NCBI GenBank assembly: GCA_030645235.1
Contig: JAUSMV010000030.1
Span: 124,001 to 188,000, forward strand
Direction: 5' to 3'
DNA length: 64,000 nucleotides
Source: Parvibaculum sp.
GTDB taxonomy: Bacteria; Pseudomonadota; Alphaproteobacteria; Parvibaculales; Parvibaculaceae
Positions 43,244-53,589 of the stretch are shown here, piece after piece. The notes below the pieces were generated by a model. The model was not told the origin of the DNA and made no database searches. It was given only the letters and a program-made list of their open reading frames with translations. The number at the start of each line of letters is the position of its first letter. The stretch's first letter is position 1. Both the position numbers and the translations under genes were made by a program.

Positions 43244-44485
43244 ATGGCAGAAGCATTCATCATTGACGCCGTCCGCACACCGCGCGGCGTTGGCAAAGTC
43301 GGCAAGGGCGCACTCGCCCATCTTCACCCGCAGCACCTCGCCTCGACGGTTCTGAAGGCGCTGGCCGAACGCAACAAAGTCAACACAGCCGAAGTTGACG
43401 ACGTTATCTGGGGCACGTCCTCACAGCGCGGCGCACAGGGCGGCGACATGGGCCGCATGGCGGCCCTCGATGCCGGTTTCGACATCCGCGCCTCGGGCGT
43501 GACACTCGACCGTTTCTGCGGTTCGGGCATCACCACTGTCAGCCTTGCCACAGCGCAGATCATGTCCGGCATGGAAGATCTCATCATCGCAGGCGGCTGT
43601 GAAATGATGAGCTACACATCATCGACCGCCGATCCGAAGACACCGCCGATGATGGACGCCGGCAATCTGCATCTGCGCTCAATCCATCCGCAGTCGCAGC
43701 AAGGCGTTTGCGCCGACGCGATCGCGACACTCGAAGGCATTGACCGTGACGCCGTTGACCAGCTCGCGCTCGTCTCGCAGCAGCGCGCCGCGCAGGCCAT
43801 CAAAGAAAACCGTTTCGCCAAGTCGCTCATCACCGTGAAGAACCTCGACGGCACGGTCGCGCTTGACCACGAAGAATTCCCGCGCCCGTCGACAACGATC
43901 GAAGGTCTCGGCGCGTTGAAGCCGGTCTTCCCCGTGTTCATGAACATTCCCGTTGACGATCTGGGCAACACCTACGGCAACCTCATTCAGCGCGTCTATC
44001 CGCAACTGAAAGAGTTCAACCACATCCATCACGCCGGCAACTCATCGGGCGTTGTGGACGGTGCCGCCGCCATCCTGCTCGCCTCTGAATCCTACACGAA
44101 GAAGCACAACCTGAAACCGCGTGGACGCGTCGTTGCCACAGCGAATATGGGCGATTGCCCGACGCTGATGCTCAATGCCCCGGTGCCTGCAGCCCGCAAG
44201 GTTCTGGAAAAGGCCGGTCTCACGGTTGACGATATCGACCTGTGGGAAATCAACGAAGCCTTTGCCGTCGTCGCTGAAAAGTTCATCCGCGATCTGAAGC
44301 TCGACCGCTCGAAGGTCAACGTCAATGGCGGCGCGATGGCCCTTGGTCATCCGATCGGCGCCACGGGTTCGATCCTCATCGGCACGATCCTCGATGAACT
44401 CGAACGCACAGGCAAGAAGCGCGGCCTCGTGACCATGTGCGCCGCCGGCGGCATGGCCCCTGCCATCATCATCGAACGCCTCTAA
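43244..44485 (+). CDS. Acetyl-CoA C-acyltransferase (thiolase)
   Basis: A 413-residue thiolase. The nucleophile is Cys92 in LDRFCGSGITTVSLA, the general base histidine is in GGAMALGHPIGATGSI, and the second cysteine is in VTMCAAGGMAPAI near the C-terminus, so all three catalytic residues are present. It cleaves or forms acetoacetyl- or 3-ketoacyl-CoA. It has its own terminator and a 195-base leader, so it is probably transcribed alone. Confidence 0.95.
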   Translation: MAEAFIIDAVRTPRGVGKVGKGALAHLHPQHLASTVLKALAERNKVNTAEVDDVIWGTSSQRGAQGGDMGRMAALDAGFDIRASGVTLDRFCGSGITTVSLATAQIMSGMEDLIIAGGCEMMSYTSSTADPKTPPMMDAGNLHLRSIHPQSQQGVCADAIATLEGIDRDAVDQLALVSQQRAAQAIKENRFAKSLITVKNLDGTVALDHEEFPRPSTTIEGLGALKPVFPVFMNIPVDDLGNTYGNLIQRVYPQLKEFNHIHHAGNSSGVVDGAAAILLASESYTKKHNLKPRGRVVATANMGDCPTLMLNAPVPAARKVLEKAGLTVDDIDLWEINEAFAVVAEKFIRDLKLDRSKVNVNGGAMALGHPIGATGSILIGTILDELERTGKKRGLVTMCAAGGMAPAIIIERL

Positions 44486-44503
44486 GCGGTTCGATTGCAA
44501 TTC

Positions 44504-44536
44504 AGCCCGGCACCGGAAACGGTGCCGGGCTTTTTT
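44504..44536 (+). terminator. Intrinsic terminator of the thiolase gene
   Basis: AGCCCGGCACC and GGTGCCGGGCT form an eleven-base-pair hairpin around GGAAAC, followed by T residues. Confidence 0.94.
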
Positions 44537-44617
44537 GTTTGGGCGCTATCACTCGCACGCGCGCTCGGCTAGATTGGTTGCGTAGGCTTCGGGGCACGGG
44601 CTTCACTTGGAGGCAGA

Positions 44618-45283
44618 ATGAGCAACCGGACATTGAGCAATATCGACAGCGATGTGCTCTTGCGCGCCTATGCATTCGGCGTGTTCCCCATGGCGGAAGC
44701 GCGCGACGATCCGCAGCTTTACTGGATCGACCCGGAGCGGCGCGGGATTTTACCACTCGACAAATTTCACCTGCCCCGCCGGTTGAAACGCACGGTCAAA
44801 GCGGAACCTTTTGAGGTTCGCATCAACACAAGTTTTCGTCAGGTGATGCTGGGCTGCGCGGAGAGCGGCGCGGACCGCGAAGGCACGTGGATCAACGATC
44901 AGATCATGGAGCTTTACGGCGAACTCTTTGCGCGCGGGCATGCGCACTCGGTTGAGTGCTGGCAAAGCGGGCGGCTGGTGGGCGGGCTATACGGCGTGTC
45001 GCTTGGCGCGGCATTCTTTGGTGAGAGCATGTTCAGCCGCGAAACGGACGCGAGCAAAGTGGCGCTTGTCTATCTCGTCGCGCGGCTCATCTATGGCGGG
45101 TTCAAACTGCTCGACACGCAATTTGTGACGGCGCATCTCGGTCAATTTGGTACGACTGAAATTTCGCGCGACGCGTATCGCGTGCGTCTGCATGAAGCGA
45201 CGATGGAGAGTGCTGACTTTCGCAGGATGCCGGAAGATTACGGCTCGATAGCGGTGTTGCAGGTCTTGAGCCAGACGTCATAG
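44618..45283 (+). CDS. aat: Leucyl/phenylalanyl-tRNA--protein transferase
   Basis: A 221-residue enzyme that adds Leu or Phe to N-terminal Arg or Lys of proteins, tagging them for ClpAP (N-end rule). The sequence [35 protein letters not shown] is the family signature, followed by the acetyltransferase-like core [36 protein letters not shown] lies just before the ATG. Its 3' end overlaps the tail of the DUF2155 gene on the other strand by 46 bases. Confidence 0.96.
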   Translation: MSNRTLSNIDSDVLLRAYAFGVFPMAEARDDPQLYWIDPERRGILPLDKFHLPRRLKRTVKAEPFEVRINTSFRQVMLGCAESGADREGTWINDQIMELYGELFARGHAHSVECWQSGRLVGGLYGVSLGAAFFGESMFSRETDASKVALVYLVARLIYGGFKLLDTQFVTAHLGQFGTTEISRDAYRVRLHEATMESADFRRMPEDYGSIAVLQVLSQTS

Positions 45284-45636
45284 ACGGGATGCTCAAGGCC
45301 GTTGAGGCCGGGGCTTTCGGCAAACATCCAGCCTTTGAAAATCGGTGCGGGGTCAACACTGTTGTCTTCTTCGTTGACCTGACGGATTTCAACATAGGCG
45401 GCGGTTTGCGGGGTCTCTTCCGGCGGGCGCATGTCGCAGGCGCGGACGGTCAGCTCCAAAGCGCCAAAGCGCGTGGGCTGATCTTTGTCCGCAACGAATT
45501 TTGAAACATTGGCTGTGATTTTATCAAGGCCACCGAAGACGGCTTGCGCATAAGGCGCAGCGTTGGCCGCGCTCGCGCTCATACAGAAAGCCGTAACGCA
45601 AAGAAGATGTTTGATTGTGATGCCGAATTTCATCAC
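45238..45636 (-). CDS. DUF2155 domain periplasmic protein
   Basis: A 132-residue protein with a signal peptide ending SAANAAPY and the DUF2155 core ([55 protein letters not shown]). Its ATG overlaps the stop of mlaD by four bases, so it is the third member of the NDUFA12-mlaD-DUF2155 unit that recurs next to aat in alphaproteobacteria. Function is unknown; a link to envelope lipid transport is suggested only by position. Confidence 0.9.
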   Translation of the reverse strand: MMKFGITIKHLLCVTAFCMSASAANAAPYAQAVFGGLDKITANVSKFVADKDQPTRFGALELTVRACDMRPPEETPQTAAYVEIRQVNEEDNSVDPAPIFKGWMFAESPGLNGLEHPVYDVWLKTCNTAIEP

Positions 45637-46109
45637 GGGGCTTTGCCTTCGCTGTCTTCTTTTTTGCCGCCTGTTGTCGAGAACACGGCCTGACCGATCA
45701 GACTCATCAGATCGATGGAGCCTTGCGTGAAGCTGATCTCTCCACCTTCGGCAAGATAGGTCTCACTGCCGCCGGGTGTAAGCGCGATGTAGTTGGACCC
45801 AAGCAGGCCTTCGCTGGTGATTTTGGCGCTGCTGTCGTCAGGAATTTTGACGTCCGTGGCGAGGTTCATTTTCACGACGGCTTTGTAATTTGTCTGGTCG
45901 ATAGTCTGAGCGACAATGGTGCCGACCTTGATGCCGGAGAGGCGCACGTCACTGCCATTGGCGAGACCGTCAACGCGGTCGAACTCCGCCGTGACTTTGT
46001 AGCCGCTGGCGCTGCGCATGCCGGAATTTGAATAGCCATAAAACAGAAAGACACCGGCGACGATGACGACGATGGCGCCGATCAGCGTTTCGACGAAGTT
46101 GCTTTGCAT
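45633..46109 (-). CDS. mlaD: Outer membrane lipid asymmetry protein MlaD
   Basis: A 158-residue MCE-domain protein. Residues 8-27 (TLIGAIVVIVAGVFLFYGYS) anchor it in the inner membrane, and the periplasmic MCE domain follows (YKVTAEFDRVDGLANGSDVRLSGIKVGTI, SAKITSEGLLGSNYIALTPGG). MlaD is the hexameric periplasmic lipid carrier of the MlaFEDB complex that keeps phospholipids out of the outer leaflet. The other mla genes are not adjacent, as is usual in this group. Confidence 0.93.
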   Translation of the reverse strand: MQSNFVETLIGAIVVIVAGVFLFYGYSNSGMRSASGYKVTAEFDRVDGLANGSDVRLSGIKVGTIVAQTIDQTNYKAVVKMNLATDVKIPDDSSAKITSEGLLGSNYIALTPGGSETYLAEGGEISFTQGSIDLMSLIGQAVFSTTGGKKEDSEGKAP

Positions 46110-46169
46110 TGATATCCCCGGAGCGTCGGCGTTGAAGCGGTTAGAAAAATACGGCGGTTACGGCTTCGA

Positions 46170-46565
46170 TTATGGCTTCCAGGCCTCGTAGTCGCCGGTG
46201 GCTTTGGCGCGCGCACCGCTGCCCATGATGCTGCCCTTCGGATGATAGGCGCTCGATGTGCCGGTGGCGTTTTGCGTATGCGGAAGCTGCCATGGTTTGG
46301 CGATATAGTTTTCCTCCGTAGGCGGAGTAGGCACTGTGTTGTGGAGCCAGCCGTGCCATTCGGGCGGCACGCGCGAAGCGTCGGCATACCCATTGTAGAG
46401 CACCCAGCGGCGCGGATAGCCGGCGAGCTTTTCGCCCTTGGCGGATTCAAAGTAGCGGTTGCCCTGATCGTCGTTGCCGACAAATTTGCCGTACTTCCAT
46501 GTGTAGAAGCGCGTGCCCATTGTCTGGCCGTGCCACCAGATGAAAATTTCGGAGAAAAGGCTCAT
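46170..46565 (-). CDS. NADH:ubiquinone oxidoreductase subunit NDUFA12 (B17.2)
   Basis: A 131-residue accessory subunit of respiratory complex I found in alphaproteobacteria and mitochondria. The start MSLFSEIFIWWHGQTMGTRF at 46565 is preferred over an ATG eight codons upstream. The signature YGKFVGNDDQGNRYFE and RRWVLYNGYADASRVPPEWHGWLH are clear. It lies first in the unit with mlaD and the DUF2155 gene. It is a strong marker of alphaproteobacterial origin. Confidence 0.94.
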   Translation of the reverse strand: MSLFSEIFIWWHGQTMGTRFYTWKYGKFVGNDDQGNRYFESAKGEKLAGYPRRWVLYNGYADASRVPPEWHGWLHNTVPTPPTEENYIAKPWQLPHTQNATGTSSAYHPKGSIMGSGARAKATGDYEAWKP

Positions 46566-46691
46566 TGGACCACCGTTACCAAGCCTCAAAACGAGGCCAC
46601 AAATGCGATTCTATCACCCGCAGGAGAGGTGGGAATATGGCATTGCAGGAGGGGATGGTCCAGTGGCGGGCGTACCGAAATGGCGGAAAGA

Positions 46692-47222
46692 CTAGTCTAA
46701 CGACCATGTATCCGCGGCTTTTGAGGATCGTTCGGTCGAGAGTTTGGCCGCTTTGGGCAAACGCATTTCCTGACGGTAGATATCGCCGGCCTTTACGAAG
46801 GGACGATCATCTTCCAGCACCCATGAAATGCGCTGAAGGAGGTTCGCGGGCGTCACCGGTTTCACCAGAAGCTGGGTGGCGCCGGAGGCGAAGGCGGTCT
46901 CGATCAGGGGGCGCGAGGCATGGGCTGTGAGCACAATAATCGGCACAAAACATAGGGGTTCGCGGCCCACGCGGCGCACGGCGCGGATGAAATCCAAGCC
47001 GTTCATGGGGGCCATTTCCCAATCGGAGATGATCAGATCGGGAACCCGGCGCTCCAATTCGGCCAAAGCGGTGGTGCCGTCGCGGGCCTGGCGGGCATCC
47101 TGCATGCCGAAGCTGCGCAGAATCGTGCGGACCAGCAGGCGCATGTTGGCATTGTCATCGACGATCAAAATATCAAGATCTTTCAATGACTTGCCTAAAG
47201 CTGTGCTGGTCTGGTTCAACAT
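46692..47222 (-). CDS. Single-domain CheY-like response regulator
   Basis: A 176-residue protein with a receiver domain and a short C-terminal tail. ILIVDDN gives the acidic pocket, LIISDWEMAPMNG holds the phospho-acceptor Asp, VLTAHA the switch Thr, and LVKPV the conserved Lys. There is no DNA-binding or output domain; the 35-residue tail is basic. No kinase gene is adjacent, although an orphan kinase lies at 23578-24759. Its partner and role are unknown. Confidence 0.92.
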   Translation of the reverse strand: MLNQTSTALGKSLKDLDILIVDDNANMRLLVRTILRSFGMQDARQARDGTTALAELERRVPDLIISDWEMAPMNGLDFIRAVRRVGREPLCFVPIIVLTAHASRPLIETAFASGATQLLVKPVTPANLLQRISWVLEDDRPFVKAGDIYRQEMRLPKAAKLSTERSSKAADTWSLD

Positions 47223-47429
47223 ATTCTGAAAGGCTCCACCTCATCCGGAACGGCCATACTGCCCTTAAAACCGTTATTTTTTGGCTAATCCCCTAAATTT
47301 ATTCGGACTTTCGATGTCGATTCGCGCCTGCCTAGGCCCAAAAAGCCCGCCTAGATATGGCGTCTTTATTGAGTAAAACCACCATGGCTTGACAAGGCAG
47401 GGGTCGAGCGACGCAATGCTTCATTGAGT

Positions 47430-47475
47430 TTCTTGCAAGAGATCGAGTGTTTCCATGTCGAGATCGAGTGCGGAC
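47430..47475 (-). repeat. Dispersed 'METLDLLQE' repeat, copy C (short)
   Basis: The core ttcttgcaagagatcgagtg and its continuation match copies A and B. On the minus strand it reads HVSALDLDMETLDLLQETQ then stop. It lies in the leader of nrdJ, 30 bases before the ATG. Confidence 0.7.
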
Positions 47476-47505
47476 ACGTGAGCGAAAAAGAGAGCCGGGG
47501 GTCGG

Positions 47506-50500
47506 ATGCGTATTCAGCGTTGTTTCACGAGTGAGGGTCTGTCCCCGTATGAGGGTATCGCGTTCAAATCGACCCTGAGCGAGATCAAAAATCCCGACGG
47601 CTCAACCGTGGGTCGCGCTGTCGAATTGCTTGTCCCCGCAAACTGGTCGGGCGTCGCGGCCGATATCCTCGCCCAAAAATATTTCCGCCGCGCGGGCGTC
47701 GCTGCGGCGCTGAAAAAGATTCCGCAAAAAGATGTCCCCGCGTTTTTATGGGCGCATGAACCCGACCATGACGCGCTCGCGGCCCTGCCCCCGGAAGAGC
47801 GTTTCACCGGTGAGACGGATGCGCGGCAAGTTTTCGACCGCCTCGCGGGCACATGGACCTATTGGGGCTGGACCGGCGGCTATTTCGACACGGAAGCCGA
47901 CGCGCTGACCTATCGCGACGAGATGGCCTATATGCTGGCAGCCCAGATGGCGGCCCCCAACAGCCCGCAATGGTTCAACACGGGCCTCCACTGGGCCTAT
48001 GGCATTGACGGTCCCGCGCAGGGTCACTTCTATGTGGACCCCAAAAGCGGCGAGACGGTCGCGTCCACCAGCGCCTATGAACACCCGCAGCCGCATGCCT
48101 GCTTCATTCAGAGCGTCAACGACGACCTTGTGAATGAAAACGGCATCATGGACCTCTGGGTGCGTGAAGCGCGCCTCTTCAAATACGGTTCCGGCACGGG
48201 GTCCAATTTCTCGAACCTGCGCGGCGAGGACGAAGGGCTGACCGGCGGCGGGCAATCGTCCGGCCTGATGAGCTTCCTCAAAATCGGCGACCGCGCGGCG
48301 GGCGCAATCAAATCGGGCGGCACGACGCGGCGCGCGGCCAAGATGGTGATCGTGGACGCGGACCATCCCGATATTGAAGCCTTTATCAACTGGAAGGTGA
48401 TCGAAGAGCAGAAGGTGGCCGCCCTCGTCACCGGCTCGAAGATCAACCAGAAGCATCTTTCCGCGATCATGCGCGCCTGCGTCAATTGCGAAGGCTCGAA
48501 TGATGATTGCTTCGACCCGAAAAAGAACACGGCGCTGAAGCGCGAAATCATTGCCGCGCGCAAAATGCATGTGCCGGAAAACTATGTGCAGCGCGTGATC
48601 CAGTTTGCGCGTCAGGGCTATTCGGACATCAAGTTTGATACTTATGACACGGACTGGGACGGCGAGGCCTATCGCACTGTTTCAGGCCAGAACTCCAACA
48701 ACACGGTGCGCCTGACCGATGATTTCCTGCGCGCTGTTGAAAATGACGAGGACTGGGAGCTGATCCGCCGCACCGACGGCAAAGTGTCCAAAACGCTGAA
48801 GGCTACCGAACTCTGGGACCAGATCGGCCAGGCGGCATGGGCCTCGGCTGATCCGGGACTGCAATTCCACACCACGATCAATGACTGGCACACCTGCCCT
48901 GCTTCGGGCGACATCCGCGCCAGCAATCCGTGCTCGGAATATATGTTCCTTGACGATACGGCCTGCAATCTTGCCTCGCTGAACCTGATGACATTCCGCG
49001 AAGCTTCGACCGCGACCAGCAAAGGCGGACGCTTTGACGTTGAAGCCTTTGAACAGGCCGTGAAGCTCTGGACTGTGACGCTCGAAATCTCCGTGCTGAT
49101 GGCGCAGTTTCCGAGCCGCGCCATTGCCGAACGCTCATTCCGCTATCGCACGCTGGGACTTGGCTTTGCCAATATCGGCGGGCTTTTGATGGCGTCCGGT
49201 ATTCCCTATGACAGCGCCGAAGCGCGCAGCCTCTGCGCTGCGATCAGCGCCATTATGACAGGCGTGTCCTATGCGACCTCGGCTCAGATGGCCAAAGAGC
49301 TTGGTGCCTTCGCGGGCTTTGCGGACAATCGCGAGCATATGCTGCGCGTGATGCGCAATCATGCACGCGCCGCGCATGGCGACGCCACGGGCTATGAAGC
49401 GTTGAGCCTTGCACCTGTGCCGCTGGACGCGGCGAACTGCCCGCAGCGTGATCTCGTTGATCACGCGCGCGCCGCCTGGGACGTTGCTGTCGCTATGGGC
49501 GAGAAATACGGCTATCGCAATGCGCAGGCGAGCGTTGTTGCGCCGACCGGCACGATCGGCCTTGTAATGGATTGCGACACGACGGGCATTGAGCCTGATT
49601 TCGCGCTCGTCAAATTCAAGAAGCTTGCGGGCGGCGGCTATTTCAAAATCATCAATCGCGCTGTGCCGCAGGCGCTGCATGCACTCGGCTATTCGACGCG
49701 CGAAATCGAAGACATTATTGATTATGCCGTTGGTCTCGGCGCACTCGAACATGCGCCGGGCGTGAACCATGCGGCACTCGTCGCCAAGGGTTTCACCAAA
49801 GCGAAGATCGACGCGGTGGAAGCGGCGCTGGGCACGGCTTTCGACATTCGCTTCGTGTTCAACAAATGGACGCTGGGCGAAGATTTCTGCGTCGATGTGC
49901 TGAAGCTTGATGCCGACGCGATGGACGATCTTGATTTTGATTTGCTGGGGGCCATCGGCTTCAGCAAGCGCGACATTGATGCGGCGAACATTTACGTTTG
50001 CGGCGCGATGACGGTAGAAGGCGCACCGCATCTGAAAGACGCACATTTGGCCGTCTTCGATTGTGCCAATCCCTGCGGGCGCACGGGCAAACGCTTCCTG
50101 TCAGTTGAAAGCCATATCCGCATGATGGCGGCGTCGCAGCCTTTCATCTCCGGTGCGATTTCCAAGACGATCAATATGCCGAATGCGGCAAGCGTCGAAG
50201 ACTGCAAAGAAAGCTATATGCTGTCGTGGAAGCTCGCGCTGAAAGCCAATGCGCTTTACCGCGACGGCTCGAAACTGTCGCAGCCGCTTAATTCGCAAAT
50301 CCTTGAAGATGAAGTGTTTGACGAGGATGTGGCGGATGATGAATTGGTGGCGATGAGCGAGACGGTGGCCGAGCGGGTCGCTGCCCTGCCCCAGCCCGAA
50401 CGCGCAAAGCTCGTTGCCGAAAAATTTGTCGAGCGTCTTGTTGATCGCGCCAAGGACCGCCAGAAGCTGCCGGATCGCCGCAAGGGCTATACGCAGAAGG

Positions 50501-51240
50501 CGCTGGTGGGCGGGCACAAGGTTTACCTCCGCACGGGCGAATATGAAGACGGGACCATCGGCGAAATCTTCATCGACATGCACAAAGAAGGCGCGGCCTT
50601 CCGCTCACTGATGAATAATTTTGCCATCGCGATTTCGCTTGGCCTGCAATATGGCGTGCCGCTGGAAGAATATGTCGAGGCGTTCACGTTCACGCGGTTT
50701 GAGCCTGCCGGTATGGTGCAGGGCAATGACCGGATCAAGAACGCAACCTCGATCCTCGACTATGTGTTCCGCGAACTCGCTGTGTCTTATCTCGGCCGCG
50801 CGGATCTCGGCCATGTGGACCCCAAAGACATTGCCTTTGACGCGATGGGATCGGGCGCTGACGAAGGGAAACTCCCCGCCTCCAGCGTGGTGAGCCCCGG
50901 CTTCACGCGCAATGCGCAGATGGGCAATCTCTATATCGTGCGCGGCGGTGCGCTGCGCGCGGCGGTGGCCAGCTCATCGGCGACAAAGGCGATTTTGGAT
51001 GCGTCCGAACATGCCGAAGAGATGATCGTCAATTCGCAGACGTTACGCGATGAGGGCGCGATAAGCGGTGGCATCGGGAATGGTGGCGGGGGCACGCATG
51101 GCGGCTTCAACCGTTTGGCCGAAGCGCGCATGAAGGGCTATGAGGGCGAGGCCTGCAGCGAATGCGGGAATTTTACGATGGTCCGCAACGGGACTTGCCT
51201 CAAATGCGAGACATGCGGGGGCACGAGCGGGTGTAGTTGA
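47506..51240 (+). CDS. nrdJ: Vitamin B12-dependent (class II) ribonucleotide reductase
   Basis: A 1244-residue enzyme that reduces ribonucleotides with adenosylcobalamin and needs no oxygen or metal radical. The start [18 protein letters not shown] fits the family. [12 protein letters not shown] holds one redox cysteine, NPCSE at residues 474-478 contains the thiyl-radical cysteine and its Asn and Glu partners, and [16 protein letters not shown] is a substrate loop. The C-terminus [23 protein letters not shown] is the zinc-binding tail with the shuttle cysteines. The length is typical of alphaproteobacterial NrdJ. No cobalamin riboswitch or NrdR box was found upstream. Confidence 0.97.
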   Translation: MRIQRCFTSEGLSPYEGIAFKSTLSEIKNPDGSTVGRAVELLVPANWSGVAADILAQKYFRRAGVAAALKKIPQKDVPAFLWAHEPDHDALAALPPEERFTGETDARQVFDRLAGTWTYWGWTGGYFDTEADALTYRDEMAYMLAAQMAAPNSPQWFNTGLHWAYGIDGPAQGHFYVDPKSGETVASTSAYEHPQPHACFIQSVNDDLVNENGIMDLWVREARLFKYGSGTGSNFSNLRGEDEGLTGGGQSSGLMSFLKIGDRAAGAIKSGGTTRRAAKMVIVDADHPDIEAFINWKVIEEQKVAALVTGSKINQKHLSAIMRACVNCEGSNDDCFDPKKNTALKREIIAARKMHVPENYVQRVIQFARQGYSDIKFDTYDTDWDGEAYRTVSGQNSNNTVRLTDDFLRAVENDEDWELIRRTDGKVSKTLKATELWDQIGQAAWASADPGLQFHTTINDWHTCPASGDIRASNPCSEYMFLDDTACNLASLNLMTFREASTATSKGGRFDVEAFEQAVKLWTVTLEISVLMAQFPSRAIAERSFRYRTLGLGFANIGGLLMASGIPYDSAEARSLCAAISAIMTGVSYATSAQMAKELGAFAGFADNREHMLRVMRNHARAAHGDATGYEALSLAPVPLDAANCPQRDLVDHARAAWDVAVAMGEKYGYRNAQASVVAPTGTIGLVMDCDTTGIEPDFALVKFKKLAGGGYFKIINRAVPQALHALGYSTREIEDIIDYAVGLGALEHAPGVNHAALVAKGFTKAKIDAVEAALGTAFDIRFVFNKWTLGEDFCVDVLKLDADAMDDLDFDLLGAIGFSKRDIDAANIYVCGAMTVEGAPHLKDAHLAVFDCANPCGRTGKRFLSVESHIRMMAASQPFISGAISKTINMPNAASVEDCKESYMLSWKLALKANALYRDGSKLSQPLNSQILEDEVFDEDVADDELVAMSETVAERVAALPQPERAKLVAEKFVERLVDRAKDRQKLPDRRKGYTQKALVGGHKVYLRTGEYEDGTIGEIFIDMHKEGAAFRSLMNNFAIAISLGLQYGVPLEEYVEAFTFTRFEPAGMVQGNDRIKNATSILDYVFRELAVSYLGRADLGHVDPKDIAFDAMGSGADEGKLPASSVVSPGFTRNAQMGNLYIVRGGALRAAVASSSATKAILDASEHAEEMIVNSQTLRDEGAISGGIGNGGGGTHGGFNRLAEARMKGYEGEACSECGNFTMVRNGTCLKCETCGGTSGCS

Positions 51241-51271
51241 GGCATCCCCTCGGACAGTTTGAATACCTAGA

Positions 51272-51293
51272 TGGCCGGACTTGATCCGGCCAT
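51272..51293. repeat. Type-1 palindromic repeat after nrdJ
   Basis: GGCCGGA-CTTGA-TCCGGCC followed by ATTT lies 34 bases after the nrdJ stop and may end its transcript. Confidence 0.75.
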
Positions 51294-51488
51294 TTCGTTA
51301 TTTTGGAAAGCTATTGACCCTGTCGTACCCAAGATTTTACTTCTCTGCGCTCATCAGTTCTTATCGTCCGTACAAAAATGTTTGTTTGGCTATTAGAAGC
51401 CCACTTCATCCAATTCTTTAAATCTTTGCTTTGGCTACACACGGACTACAATGATTGGGGAATACACTAAACAACTGGGGGGACGGGA

Positions 51489-53084
51489 ATGGCAACTAAC
51501 GTAGTAAACTTAGACGCGCTTATTCCGCGTGAAGACTTTGCCGTAAGCGAAAAAGGCAACGACTTTAAACGAGGCGATACATTTCGTATTACCGATCTTC
51601 TGCCTGGCGCTTTCACTTATGCCGCGCTCCGAAAGCCCGACTTTCAACGGGAAACTGCAAATTGGTCACCTCAAAAAATTCAGGACTTTGTCCTTACATA
51701 TTTGTCAGGCGACCTAGTTCCGGCAATTATTTTGTGGGGAGCTGGAGGCCAAGTATTTGTGATTGATGGAGCCCATCGGCTGAGCGCATTAATTGCGTGG
51801 GTACATGATGACTACGGCGATGGAAAGTTGTCACGAGAATTCTTTAGCAACGACATTCCACCAGAACAGTTGAGAGCGGCAGAAAGAACTAGAAATTTAA
51901 TAAAAAAATCTATCGGCACGTATGTTGAGCATGACCTTGCTGCCAAGCCAAACAACAAAGCAAGCACTGAAGTTGCCGAACGCGCACAACGCCTATCCAG
52001 CCTCGCACTGCAATTACAATGGGTCCCATCTACCGACTCCAAAAGAGCAGAGGCTTCATTTTTCAGAATCAACCAAGCATTTACTGAAATCGACCCAACT
52101 GAGTTGCGCATCCTCAGTGCACGAACTCAGCCTAATGCGGTTGCGGCTAGGGCGATTGTTCGAAACGCGACCGGGCACAAATATTGGTCGGCATTCCCGG
52201 AAGAGGTACAAGTCGAAATAGAAGATGTGGCGAAAGATATTTATTCAACTCTATTTACTCCCCCACTAGATACACCAATCAAAACAATGGACGTTCCGGT
52301 AGCAGGTAGAGGGTATAGCGCATACACACTTCCATTGATGTTTGAGCTTGTGAATCTCGCGAACAACATCCCCATTATCGACGCGTCTAAGAAACGAAGA
52401 AAGGGCGATGAGGACACGAGAGAATTACCCGATGATGGGACAAAAACGCTCCAATTTTTAAAAAACACTCGTAGACTCGTATACCGAATTAGTGGCACTC
52501 AACCATCGTCACTGGGGTTACATCCGCTTGTGTACTTCTACAGTCTAACTGGTCGTTATCAACCGACCGCATTTCTAGCCGGCGCGGCTTTCATACGTGA
52601 TCTAGATGAGAAGAAGAAGTTTTCTGATTTTACTAGTGTCAGAAGCCAATTTGAAGATTTTTTTATCAAGCACAAAAACTTCAACAACCAGATCGTTCTT
52701 AAATTTGGGAGTATGGCCAAAGGATATGGACACATAAAAGATCTTTACACGTTTGTTATGACCTCCCTACTTGAACGAAAGACCGAGGGAGAAATAGTTT
52801 CTCTCTTAAAAAATGACACCCGATTTAATTATCTTTTGACGGTAAATCCCGAGAGCGTCACCAACGCCAAAGAAGGTGCTGCCTTTAGCAAGGACACAAA
52901 ATCTGCGGCATACCTTCGCGAAGCGCTCGGCAATCCCCCAGTAAAGTGTAATGTCTGCGGCGGCTTCATGCACAAGAATTCAATTCACATCGATCACGAA
53001 AAACGAAAACGTGATGGAGGGAGTAACGCCTTAAACAATGCCAAATTGGCGCATCCATATTGCGATAGCACGGAAAAGAATTAG
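51489..53084 (+). CDS. DUF262 (GmrSD-like/ParB-fold) protein with C-terminal HNH nuclease domain
   Basis: A 531-residue protein of two recognised ends. Residues about 33-105 are a DUF262-type domain (PDFQRE at 50-55; VIDGAHRLSAL at 91-101, close to the DGQQR motif). The C-terminal 45 residues are an HNH nuclease: CNVC at 487-490, HIDH at 500-503, an Asn pair near 516, His522 and Cys525. The middle (residues 110-480) is helical and unassigned. The gene is much richer in A+T than its neighbours and uses codons such as AAA and TTA freely, so it was probably acquired. DUF262 with an HNH domain recalls type IV (GmrSD) restriction. It stands alone, with repeats on both sides. Confidence 0.75.
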   Translation: MATNVVNLDALIPREDFAVSEKGNDFKRGDTFRITDLLPGAFTYAALRKPDFQRETANWSPQKIQDFVLTYLSGDLVPAIILWGAGGQVFVIDGAHRLSALIAWVHDDYGDGKLSREFFSNDIPPEQLRAAERTRNLIKKSIGTYVEHDLAAKPNNKASTEVAERAQRLSSLALQLQWVPSTDSKRAEASFFRINQAFTEIDPTELRILSARTQPNAVAARAIVRNATGHKYWSAFPEEVQVEIEDVAKDIYSTLFTPPLDTPIKTMDVPVAGRGYSAYTLPLMFELVNLANNIPIIDASKKRRKGDEDTRELPDDGTKTLQFLKNTRRLVYRISGTQPSSLGLHPLVYFYSLTGRYQPTAFLAGAAFIRDLDEKKKFSDFTSVRSQFEDFFIKHKNFNNQIVLKFGSMAKGYGHIKDLYTFVMTSLLERKTEGEIVSLLKNDTRFNYLLTVNPESVTNAKEGAAFSKDTKSAAYLREALGNPPVKCNVCGGFMHKNSIHIDHEKRKRDGGSNALNNAKLAHPYCDSTEKN

Positions 53085-53151
53085 ACCAGCTTGTAATAAA
53101 AATTGAGATTAACCAAGCAAGACTAATTCGAAAATCGACAAGAACGATAAA

Positions 53152-53332
53152 GTGGATACGGGGATCGAGCCCGCGCATGACAGAAGTAAGTGAAGAAAGA
53201 CCCTCACCCACCCCTCTCCCAGAGGGAGAGGACTAAGAAAGACGTGGATACGCGGGTCAAGCCAGCGCATGACGGAAGTAAGGGGAGAAAGACCCTCACC
53301 CAACCCTCTCCCAGAGGGAGAGGACTAAGAAG
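53152..53332. repeat. Tandem pair of a combined type-1/type-2 repeat unit
   Basis: A unit of about 90 bases (type-1 element then CCCTCACCC...CCTCTCCCAGAGGGAGAGG) occurs at 53152-53240 and again at 53244-53332, with about ten substitutions. Two similar units directly repeated suggest local duplication. There is no gene in 53085-53908. Confidence 0.8.
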
Positions 53333-53399
53333 CCTGATTAAGTCGGGCGAAGGCGGTGTGTTATTGATCATTGTGAGGAAGGGCAGCAGGTGCGGCGTT

Positions 53400-53560
53400 T
53401 GTGGCTTACCCCCCTCCCTCCGCGCATAAGAATGCGCTCCGCCCTCCCCCTCAAGGGGGGAGGGGAAAGTAAGGAAGACCCTCACCCGTCGTCGGGCAAT
53501 TGATCCACCGGATCAATTGCTATTCCTCCTCCGCCTCTCCCAGAGGGAGAGGACTAAGAA
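53400..53560. repeat. Two type-2 composite repeats with different cassettes
   Basis: One holds the hairpin GCGCAT-AAGA-ATGCGC (near 53421-53436), then the CTCCCCCTCAAGGGGGGAG palindrome. The next holds cassette alpha, GCAATTGATCC (53496-53506) pairing with GGATCAATTGC (53510-53520), and ends CCTCTCCCAGAGGGAGAGG. Confidence 0.8.
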
Positions 53561-53589
53561 ACCAAGCATTCAACTTCTACAGCGGTTGA

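Noticed and set aside
46590-46691. tRNA-like gene between the NDUFA12 gene and the response regulator
   Set aside because: GGTCCAGTGG looked tRNA-like, but no cloverleaf or T-arm GTTCGA can be formed.
47223-47505. Cobalamin riboswitch or NrdR box before nrdJ
   Set aside because: No B12-box GCCACTG-like core and no paired ACACWATAT-type boxes were found; the leader contains repeat copy C instead.
49135-50046. 303-codon open frame on the minus strand inside nrdJ
   Set aside because: Shadow of the nrdJ reading frame; low-complexity Arg/Ala-rich translation with no recognisable domain.
53152-53332. CRISPR array from the tandem repeat units
   Set aside because: The units are palindromic intergenic repeats occurring twice in tandem and elsewhere singly; there are no uniform repeats with unique spacers and no cas genes.
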